Part shown: piece after piece, positions 10,398-20,800 of the stretch
Numbering within the stretch: the stretch's first letter is position 1
Layout: every line of letters starts with the position of its first letter
From: Pomacea canaliculata
Lineage: Eukaryota > Mollusca > Gastropoda > Architaenioglossa > Ampullariidae
Assembly (NCBI RefSeq): GCF_003073045.1
Contig: NC_037600.1
Location: 13,020,515-13,084,514 of the forward strand
Reading direction: 5' to 3'
Length of the DNA stretch: 64,000 nucleotides
Program-made: the position numbers and the translations under genes
Notes under the pieces: generated by a model
The model's input: only the letters and a program-made list of their open reading frames with translations
What the model was told of the DNA's origin: nothing
Databases searched by the model: none

Positions 10398-12425
10398 ATG
10401 ACTATGGAAACAGAAAACCAAGAGGGAGAAAAAGAAGCATTGATTGCGAATACCAATATCGTAACGCACTGCATCTACAAAAACGATCTGGCGAGACTTA
10501 TTAAAAGTTTTGAAGACGAAACAGATCCTTATAAGGAAACCATTGCTGAACTAATCAATGAGAGAGACGACAATGGAAAGCTACCTTTAGATCTCGCTGC
10601 CTGCCTCGGACGACTAGAAATCTGTCGTGAACTACTTAAACGTGGAGCAAACATCGCAAGCATTTCAGAGAATGGCATGTGTGATGTCTCACAACCTGTG
10701 TGTGCTTACTAATTACACGCTCTTGCACCCATCTGCAAGTTTACAGTGTTTACCTGTCTAAACCATATTTAATATGCTTTGAATATAGAGTTAGATATAT
10801 CACACAAATCTAGCTTTCATCATACTGAACTCTCCCTCCAGACTAGTCTTATAAACGATTATCTTTAATTTGAGAATATATGATTTGTATCAATGTATGA
10901 AGCATGATAAATTGTAAATGGATAAAATAAATAATTCGTGTTTATGCTGTGCTATTTGTCCAGGTTACAGTCCTTTGCATTATGCAGCTGCATGGGGTCA
11001 CAGTGAAGTTCTCAAACTTCTAGTTACTGCTGGTGCAAATGTCCAGCAGAAGAATGTTCATGGAGAATGCCCACGAAACACTGCTGCACGTTATAACAAA
11101 AAAGAATGTGTGAATTTTCTTGACTGGGCAGGTTAGTACATTCTATGTATATATATATATGTGTATGGGTGAGAAAGGAGATGAATAGAACTGTACAGAT
11201 ATGTTTTTCTTAGTTGTTAAATTCACCTCTTTTTTGTTTGTTTGCTATTATAATTATAAGTTAATGTTTCAGCTCAGATCATATCATCCATCCATTATTA
11301 CTAAAACATTTTGGTATAGTTGTTAAATAGAAAAAGTGGCCAGAACTTGGTAACAAAAGCAAACTTCTTGGCATTAGAGAAATGCAAAAGGAAGGATGTA
11401 ATAAAGGTTGAGGATGTGACCAGCATCTGCTGTGGGTATCTTCTGTATTAGCTTGATGTACTTCTTATAATGTAACTAATGCTCTCACATAAGTAGCAGT
11501 GGTTTGCCCTGTTAGATTTAGATTGAATTTAAACAACTGAGGAAAAATCTTGATGACTGGCATAGCATTGTCTGCATCACATTTCCAACCTCTTTTCCCT
11601 TCTTGGAAGAGGTTTTTAAAGATCTCTTATGGACACTTTACTGTAAAAAAAAAAAATCCTTTGTGAAGGCTAAGGGAATTAAAATGTGTGTGTATGTGTG
11701 TGTAATTTGTTAAGTTTATATCAGAAAACTTTTTAGTTTATAAAAGATATCAAATTTAAATGCCAATGATTATCTGTTATTTTAGGGGCAAGGACATCGC
11801 TACTTCAATTCATCAAACACTGTCAGGATTTTGTTACTGATGCTGACAAAGGACCTGGGCGTCTTACTAAAGATGAAAAGGTTTGTGCTGAAAAATTTCT
11901 TAATATTTTGCTTTAAAGATAAAATGTTGATCTGGAGATAAATTGAATTCTAAACGATAGCATTTGCTAGATGTTTTTGAGAGTTCAAGAGAAGTAGCAT
12001 TAAAAGTGGTTGAGATATCTGTAGTAACAATGATGAGAATGATTTAAGCCAATGAAACAGTTTTACAGGCGCCATTGTAATTATTGAATAAAGTTAAAGA
12101 GTAGAATGGTGTGTGGGTGTGAGAGAGAGAATTTCAGAAATAAACACAGAAATGGACACAGAACCACAAAGGAAGAAGACTTTATGCATTGTCATTTAAA
12201 CTACTTCTGAGTGTTATGTGATTCTTATTATTTTTGTCTGAATCAAGTTAGTTTTGACCATGATTTTTTGACTGAATTCCACAGCAACTGATTGTGTTGT
12301 CCTGCAAAGAGAAGACTGAATGGCTTGAAGTCACCAGCAGTCCAACCACAGAAGAGCTCCTGTCTCATAAGAAAGCTTTGGAAAACATCGTGGCACCAAT
12401 ATTTCTAAAACTTTCACAGTCTTAG
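10398..12425 (+). CDS. ANKRD45: Ankyrin repeat domain-containing protein 45 (ANKRD45)
   Basis: Four coding exons: 10,398-10,674, 10,964-11,131, 11,786-11,880 and 12,285-12,425, total 681 nt, 226 aa. The N-terminal part has KNDLARLIKSFEDETDPY, the signature that identifies ANKRD45. Two ankyrin repeats follow (GKLPLDLAACLGRLEICREL and GYSPLHYAAAWGHSEVLKLL), then CVNFLDWA, then a C-terminal helical part ending KKALENIVAPIFLKLSQS. Vertebrate ANKRD45 is associated with cilia and cell division; that role here is inferred from homology. The first ATG in frame is 10,398; another lies at 10,404 with a better +4 G. Exon 1 joins exon 2 through a GC-AG intron (GCATGT donor at 10,675), needed to give ...ENG|YSPLH in phase. 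The other introns are GT-AG. The gene converges with the SelJ-like gene downstream. Confidence 0.93.
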
Positions 12426-13890
12426 TTTTGTTGCTGTCCTTTGTGTTTTTATCTTAAAAAGGAACTTGTACACAGACATTCAGACACTGGTGTATGCAGG
12501 TTACTAGTGTTGCCTCCTTTGAGTTCCTGGCAGAATCAAATATTTTTAGCCACATCTCCACCTGTTTTATATTCAATTCCTCACCTCTTACTATAAATGA
12601 CATCTTAAAAATGCTCACACATCACAAATATGCACCATGCATTGCTTTTGCAGAATATTTTTTCTGAAGGTTAAAGACTGCAGTAGTGCCTTGTCTAGTG
12701 AGAGATATTTGTAGTTTTCTTCTACATGTCTGAATCCAAGCATTAAACCATTCCCCCACAACCAGCCATTAAAATTCTTGAAAATTGTGTTGTTTATTGT
12801 TTTTGTTCTTAAAAATGATATGCCATAGTTTAAAAATTAGGTTTGAGTTATATTTCACATTTATTTCTATTTCTTGAAGAATTAATTAACCTGTTCAGGG
12901 AATATCTTGATGTATCACATTATCTAACATTAAAGATATCTTTAAATTTATGCATTCAGAATGTGCATAATGTTTTAAACTTCTGAGACTATTGAAATAA
13001 TGGACATTACGACTAAGAAAAAGATAAAGTGGTAGAGGTTGAAATATTATATACTAGTCTGCATGTATATAACTAGGTACGAGTGCACAGGCGAGGTGAA
13101 TGTTGAAATATTCTTGTTTTTGTTGGATGAACATCCCATGCACCATTATTCCAATCTTTTATCCTTCAAAAAATAGAACATAAATTTGCTGATTGGTCAA
13201 CACTTAGATGTCAACAGATGAATTTACAAGATAAAACAGTTATCTACCAATTTTCCTCTGTATCATTATTAATGTAGAGAAAGTCTATCATTCAACATTT
13301 AAAGACATAAACAGCAAACAATGCAGAACTCTTCATATAAAAAAAGACTAGAAACCTTCAGCATATTTAATATTTTTTTCTTTCAAGTAAGCAGTACAGT
13401 CAGTGACCAAGCTACAACATCATGCATTGTTCCTCACAGAATTTTGAAACAAATGCAATCATAAAAACTTTCATTCACTGGATGTACAGCTAACTGTTAG
13501 AAGAACTAAATATTATCAAATTTATCTGTTTAATCACATGCCTCTTATGCCCTCTAACAAGTAACAAATGATTTTCTAGTAAACCATGCAAATATGCTGT
13601 AATGAAATATTATTATATAATTTTACTTAAATATAGTAAATTAAAATCTTTTGTTTCTTGCTTGATTTTTAGAATTCAATGTATTTTGTTTATGATTTAA
13701 ATCTTGCATCATTTAGATATGTTACTTTACAAAACCTTTTATTGACACTCTGATAGAAGGAAAACTTTACATTCCAGAAAAAAGAACCACTCACTGGAGA
13801 TTTCAGCATGTATCCACATGCCTTAGCAGATAAAAGTTAAGTGACTGGTGTATTCAGTTCACAGCATCCAGATATGAACTCAGGGCATGT
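12426..13890. other. Convergent 3' interval between ANKRD45 and the SelJ-like gene
   Basis: AT-rich, without open frames of note. ATTAAA at about 12,742 and 12,768 could serve ANKRD45 (+). On the minus strand AATAAA lies at 13,738-13,743 and is the best visible polyadenylation signal for the SelJ-like gene, implying a 3'UTR of about 1.15 kb. Confidence 0.5.
13738..13743 (-). promoter_or_regulatory. AATAAA polyadenylation signal, SelJ-like gene
   Basis: Canonical hexamer on the minus strand, about 1.14 kb after the stop codon at 14,884-14,886. No earlier canonical hexamer was noticed in the 3' flank. Confidence 0.45.
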
Positions 13891-14410
13891 TATTATGTAG
13901 TAATAAGACTGCTGGCAGTGGGTGTTGCCCTTGGTATCCACTGAGGGAAGGTTTTGCAGCCATGATGTAAATGGTTTCCTTAACACCTCTCTGTAACCAC
14001 TGGGTCTCGTGCTCTAAGATGGTGCCATCACCTGGAAAGAAGATATGTTTGCTATTGTGCTCATGTTACCGTTCCAGTGAAAATTCCATGTTCTTTTGAT
14101 ATTAGTTTCAATTTTCCCTCACATATGCCTGGATACAGCTGTTGCACTCAGATAATGAATGGCACTTGACTAATGCAGATTGTCAGTCTTGTCTTTGGGA
14201 ACCACTAGTCTGCTGTGGAAGGTGGTGTACAGCTTGGCATGGACAGTGACCCTGATCTTCCTGGTTTTACGGGAGATGGCCTGTGTGACACTTTTGGTGT
14301 ATATGATGGTAACATACCCATGCGACTGGGTCTAGCTGGTGGCCCAGAGGTGGGGAGCAGTCTTAAGGCTCCAAGGCAAGTTTCATGTCCATTTGGGGTA
14401 GCCTGAAATG
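13890..14410 (-). mobile_element. Fragment of a GIY-YIG-bearing retroelement, Penelope-like
   Basis: The minus strand has decayed coding blocks in the order expected for the C-terminal part of Penelope-like elements: FHSRLVVPKDKTD (compare LVxPKDKT just before the GIY-YIG domain), a degenerate CNSCIQAYVREN (compare the YVGET motif), and GDGTILEHETQWLQRGVKE, then IYIMAAKPSLS and HPLPAV (compare the WFxRGVKEAI...PSLNR tail). Frames are broken and only the nuclease end is left. It lies inside the predicted 3'UTR of the SelJ-like gene in the same orientation. The family assignment rests on motif recognition only. Confidence 0.6.
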
Positions 14411-14442
14411 CTGAACACTTCCTTGAGGTGTTGAAGTTCTCA

Positions 14443-14492
14443 CTTCAGAGCTTCATTAAAACTTTGGGTCTGACTGATGGTCATTTTTAAAT
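14443..14492 (-). promoter_or_regulatory. Weak SECIS candidate in the SelJ-like 3'UTR
   Basis: The minus strand contains ATGAC, then CATCAGTCAGA, then a loop starting CCCAAAG, then TCTGAAGTG and AGA. That gives an ATGA/GA pair, an AA in the loop 15 bases after ATGA, and eight base pairs (CAT/GTG and TCAGA/TCTGA) broken by an uneven internal loop. The spacing is reasonable, but the helix is poor and the loop large. It lies about 400 nt after the stop. I scanned the rest of the 3' flank by eye and found nothing better. Confidence 0.2.
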
Positions 14493-14883
14493 TCTGTTAA
14501 TACTATATCACATTCCTTAATACCATTTGTAGACAATTAAAAAAATTGAAACTAATTTGGCTAAATGGAAATTTATATGTGACTGTGAAACAAATGAGCA
14601 ATAGGAATGGTAAATTGTACTGATCCTTGCAATGACAATTGCAGACAATTTTATATGATATACATCTTAAAAAAAGATCATATTGAAAATCTGTAACAAT
14701 TTTTTATAAATTATAGAGGAACATATTTGCTTATAATAGTTTGCAGATTTGCTAGCATAAAGGTGTATCTTGCATCATTCTCTGAAGTATTTTGTGCCAA
14801 GAACTACCTGGATAACATTGTTTCCATCTGAATGTCTGAAGGACATGTATTTGCTGCTGAAAGTAGTAGAGTAAAATGTTCTT

Positions 14884-17800
14884 TTATGGGATGATTTTTG
14901 TCAGGTGTTTGGCCAGATCTAAGATCTCAGGACATATTTTAGTCTTCTCTTTCCAGTCATCTGGAATGCTTTCCAAACCAAACTGCAAGATGAAATTGAA
15001 ACAAAGGGTATACACACATATTCAGAGAGAGAAAAATATTGTGTGCGTATATATATATATCCATGTGCATATGTGTGTTGTATTCTTTGTCTGCAAGCAG
15101 TAAAGTTTCATAATTACAACACAAATAAGTAACAGCTTGAGAAAATGCATAAAATATTGTCATTCTTGGAAGCATGACAGGCATTTTTTTTAATCCTCAG
15201 AAAGAATAAGGTATTTTTCAGTTAATAAAAATGCAAACAACTATTTTGTAAGAAATGTATGATGACAACACAGATGCATTAATTTTAATGTTCCCTCTAT
15301 GATTGGTGTCCTTTGATATTTAAGAAAAAGCTAGTAGTCCTTTCCTCTTCAAGGATATTCAGCAACTTCATTTCTTTTGTATCATGACTGTAATTAATTT
15401 CAAATACACTTTAAACCACAGTAATAAAGAATTTAAAAAAACAGTTAATCTTATTTTATAATGGAAGGAATCTTAAATACAGGTAAAATGAGTACCTTAG
15501 GTGAATGCACGAGATTTACAACATGTGCACTGACCTTAGCAGCAGTGCAGGCACCTACGAAGCCACTACGGATGCATTGCATCCACCAATCTTGATGGTT
15601 CTGCGAATGCCTTCCTTATAGCCTGGAGCAGTAACTGCACCATGCAGGGCAGATTGGAAGGATCCAGGCAAATCTAGTGACAGCAAGCAGACAAACAAAA
15701 CAATGTAAGATGCAATGTCGTAAGGCTACTTCAAATGCGAGATGGTTCAGTTTACTTTAAGATTCTAATTTTTGAAATCTGATTAAATACTTACTTTTCG
15801 TTTGTCAAGAAACATGTTGTATTATAACTCCATTACATATGTGTATGGTTTCCAAGGACAAGAAAAAGGAGAAAGAAAAAAACCCCGAAAATTTTAAAAC
15901 AAACAAAAATGTGTATACAATTTAATTACGAAAAATTTTTAAAATAAATGTTAAATCATGAAACACATGAGTTGTCTAGTGAGTAAGAAAGTACAGCTCT
16001 TTGTGAGATAATTATTAGGGTAACATGAGTTATTATTACTAATTGTAGATACATGTGAACCATCACTATAGAAAGTCTTAAGTCGGAAATCTGAGATTTT
16101 GCAAATTGTATATTTTAAAATGTACAGGTTCTGACCTTTCTTTTGATACTAAAGTTGTTCTTCTAGTCCTAGAATTTAGTAAGTTATAAAGGTTTGAAGT
16201 GTGCAAGTACAGTGATTCAGAGTTGACCCTGATCACCTTTCTGGACCTCTAATACAAAACTGCTCTGTGTGACTTAAAACTCATTTCATGGTGGTGGCAC
16301 ATACAAATACATGCAAAAATACAAATGCATAATTATGTACACGCATTCTCCCCCACAAACAAATCATCCACCTCCAAAAAAGAACACACTCTTATATGCA
16401 AGTATACAAGTACATACACACAAACTTTGGAAAAAAAATGTTTGAAAAGCCTAAAAAAATATAATGATCACCTAGACTACCAAAGAAGCATTAAAACATA
16501 AATATCTAATGGTCAAATCAAGAGACAGAGCATGTTCTTACGTCAGTTCTTTTGGAAATTCTTAGTAACTGCAGAATGGTGATCAATGGACGAGAGCTTC
16601 TGTACTTCTCGAATAAATCCTGCAACAGTCTGGTCAAGTTCCTGTGGATTATTGCGCCGAGAATTGCTCAAGTCAGATAACACTGCATTCAGAGCATTTG
16701 TGTTTGGTCCATGAAGAATGAACTGCTCAAGGATTCTGGGTGGAAAAAAATTTAATGATAAATGAATAACAATGACAGAGAAAACATTTCATTTAGTAAT
16801 ATTATTATTTGTTTTCTTCAGCTTTGAAAAAAGAGAGTTAAAGATATTAAATTAATAAACAACAAAAATTTAAAACTATAAGAAAAATTATTCGTTTCAT
16901 TGGTAGGGTTATCAGCAAAACTGAACAAAGAGGCAAAGAGGTAAAGAGGATGACAAGAACCGACAAAAGATATCACATAGAGAAACTGGCAGATGAAGCA
17001 GAAAATGCAGCAAGTAAAAATGACCTGAAGACACTGTACAAGATAAACAAACAGCTAAACAACGGGTTTAAGAACAGTGATGTGCCAGTGAAAGACGTGA
17101 ACGGTAATGTCGTCGAGGGAGAGGCAGGAAAACTACAGCGCTGGAGGGAGCATTTTGAGTCAGTTCTGAACAGACCAGATCCCCCTCAGCTTGCAGACAT
17201 CCAGCCAGCAGCTATAGACCTTGACATCTGCACAGACCCACCAAGCCTGGAAGAAGTGACAGCAGCAGTCAAGACAATGAAGAGCGGCAAAGCACCAGGG
17301 GCAGATGGGAATAACAGCAGAGATGTTGAAGCAGACGTGAATGTGACAGCTCCCAAGCTGACTGAAATCTTCAGGCAAATTTGGGAATCAGGGCAGGTCC
17401 CTGTTGCGTGGAAGACAGGGCTCATCTTCAAGTTACCAAGAAAGGAGATCTTGGAGACTGCAATAATTGGAGGGGCATAACACTTCTTTCCCTCACCAGC
17501 AAGGTCTTCAGCAAGATTGTTTTGTCAAGACTGACGGCAACTCTTGAGAAAGACCTCCGACCACAGCAAGCAGGATTTCGCCCTGGGCGATCCTGCTCCG
17601 AACACATCTTCATTCTGCGACAGATTCTGGAGCAGAGCAACGAATGGAACACACCGCTGTACATCAATTTCATCGACCTGGAGAAGGCTTTTGACAGCAT
17701 CCACCGCGAGTCCTTATGGAAGATCCTGAGGCATTACGGAGTCCCTGCAAACTTGTTCAGGTCATTGCAATGCTGTACATCGATTTTCAAATCCCAGGTT

Positions 17801-20800
17801 GTCTGTGACACAGACTCACAGACCCCTTCAACGTCAGTACCGGGGTGAAGCAGGCTGCATTCTGTCGCCGTTCCTCTTCATCCTGGCATGGACTGGATCA
17901 TGAAGACTTCCACCGACAGCGAGAGGAGAGGCTCAGATGGACATGACTATGACAGCAACAACAGCACTGGAAGACTTGGACTTTGCTGATGACATTGCCC
18001 TGCTGTCACACCGCCACAAGACATGCAGGAAAAAACAAAGGCCTTCTCAGAAACAGCTGGAAACCTTGGGCTTGAAGGTCAGCACAAAAAAGACTAACAG
18101 TATGAGAGTGAACGCCAGAGTCCAAGACAGCATCAAACTAAATGGAGAAGAGATTGAGGAAGTTGACAGTTTCACCTATCTTGGGTCCAAAATGTCAAAC
18201 ACTGGGGATGCGGAGGTGGAGATTCGAGCCCGACTGGCGAAAGCCAGTCAGGCCTTTGCCTCACTCAGGAGCACATGGAAGGCAAAAAACATCAGCCAGA
18301 AGATCAAGCTGAGAATCTTCAAGTCAAATGTGATCAGCACCCCCTTTACGGATCAGAATCTTGGAAGATGACCAAAACCATCAGTAACAAGCTTGACGTC
18401 TTCCAAAACAGATGCCTCAGGCGCATACTTAACATCTTTGGCCAAACACCATCACCAACGAAGAACTCCACCGAAGAAGTGAAACCGAGTCCATCACCAC
18501 GCAGGTTCAACGAAGGCGTTGGCGATGGATTGGACATGTGCTCCGCCAGCAGACAGCAGACCTTTCCAGAGTCGCCCTACGATGGACTCCAGACGGCCGA
18601 AGAAAACGAGGCCGCCCAAAGGAAACTTGGAGAAGAACAGTGGAAAGGGAGATGAAAGGAAAGGGCTGGACATGGGGTCACCTAGAGCGTGTTTCAGCCG
18701 ATCGACATCGGTGGCGGACTCTGGTTGAGGCCTTATGTGCAACCTGATGCACAAAGAGGAATAGATAGATAGGTAGGGTTATCAAGCTAATTCTACTTCA
18801 ACAACTTATTCTTTTGAGTTTGTTTCTTCTTGAACTATAATTCAGATTTATTAATGTACTGGATTTCAATTTCATGACATTATGAATTGTTCTGTTTTTT
18901 GTACTTAACAGCTCGTGTCATTGTGACTTTAGGACTTGATTTCATCTTTTAAAATACATTGCAATGCCCAGATGGTTTGATATCTAACCTGGCAGCAGCA
19001 AGGCCTATGGTGACAGGGAGATCATTGCTCTGTGTTACCCTCAAGACCTCCTCCACTCGACTAAGCATCTCAGGATGACCAGCATAAAGTGCACAGACTG
19101 GCACCATGCGTAGCACACAGTCAATCTGCTCATCACTTTCTGATCCTGAAAGAGACATCCCAGCCAACAAGCACAATTATCACTGTACACACAAATGTTA
19201 TCAGCTGCTTCTTTATCTAGCTTCATTTAGTAATTGTGCATTCTTAGATGATAGTGCCTATTTTAGTCTGCTTATCCAAATCAGTGTAAATAAGCTAGGG
19301 GACACCTATGGTGGCAAATTAGTGCAGGTCCAGTCCATATTTATCTTATTTTCACCATGGTTAACTTACCTGATTCCTCTTTGCCAGCTTCCATGTTGCT
19401 CAAGAAATGTTTTATGCTGCCATTTCGCCAAGGCCTGTGTATTGGAAGTGTTGGTTTTACATCTGAAATCACAAACATAGTATTTATTTATTCACTGTAT
19501 TACTCAATCAAGGTTCCACACTGTGCAAAATCCTTTGGCTGAAACATATTTAATGCATCTCATGCTAAGGTATCCTTGTCCTATCAATGTGTATACTGAT
19601 CCTTTAATGCACTTGTAGGACTATACATATATGTATACACACATAAACTTCAAAGTATGTAATTCTTTAGAGAATGTACTTTTTTTGAGTAACTAATTCC
19701 TTTCTTAGAAAAGTAGATAGCTCTTGAGCAGAAAATTTTCAAAATAACTGCAAGTCTAGCTGTTGGTCAGTACCAAAGGCTCAGACCCTACTAAAAGAGG
19801 CATTTCAGTGTAATATGATTGAGAACTATGTACAGTATTCTCAAATTAAAATGGTTTATCTGACACGAAAAAATTTTATCAATTTTATCACCAACCCATC
19901 TTAACTGAATTTACTTTTGTGTAATGTAAATACAATCAAAATTGTTGGAGATTTTTCCTCTACAAAGAAGTACTAAATTTTGCATCCCTGTACTGCTGAT
20001 TTTTCTCATGTTTCACTTACTGATTTTGTCCTCTTTCCCAACCACATAGCGGGCATTCTCTGGATCTTCATAGGATGATTGTGGTCCAAAGAAATCATAC
20101 GTAAGTTTTTTCAGTGCCTCAAGATTTACACCTGAAATAAAAATTCACAGTTCAAAAACTTCAGATCATGCTGGAAAATTTCAAGAAAGGGGATCTTACT
20201 GTACATTGCTTTACCCACAACCATAACTGTCACAGCTTGACATAAATAAAACATTTTATGAACACAACGTTCAGAAAAGAATGAAAAATGTATTAGCATT
20301 ACCTTTATTCTCTACTAGAGATTTCAGGATGACGTATGCTTGGTCTCCATAGCAACTGAATGATCCAGTAGGTATGCAATAAAATGGATTCTGTGAGGGT
20401 TCCCAGAATTCTACTTCCTCTTTTTCCCCAATAATTCTCTTCAGCTTTTCCTCATCATACAGCCAATGCAAGGGCTGGGCTGCAATGAGGTATAATTATG
20501 CCAATGTACTAACACAATTACAGAAGTGTGAAATGCCAATATTGTACACTTTAGATGTAGATCTCATGCTTGTGTGTAAAGACACTACACTTCTGAGTGA
20601 TTCATTTCCATATTGTTAATTAATAAACAATATATTAAAGAGAATTTTGTACGTAGAATACTAGTGGTTTCCTGAGAATATAAACGCTTAGACCCGTGTG
20701 AAGAGAAGATCTAGCTCAACAAACTCCCCTTCTTCTTGCAATGCAATAGATTATATGCAAACATATAATTATCGCAGCATTTTAACTATTTTTTTACGAA

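Noticed and set aside
14215-14406. Plus-strand frame of 63 codons with a GC-rich look
   Set aside because: The opposite strand of the same segment has the Penelope-like PKDKT and GVKE motifs, which explain the composition.
14380-14450. Alternative SECIS hairpin starting AGTGAGAACTTC on the minus strand
   Set aside because: It has an AA-starting loop and a GAAC/GTTC stem, but the helix is only seven pairs and the 3' side lacks the GA of the quartet.
14740-14800. Alternative SECIS hairpin starting ATGATGCAAGAT on the minus strand
   Set aside because: The 3' arm ATCTGC is followed by AAAC, with no GA partner, and the stem is short.
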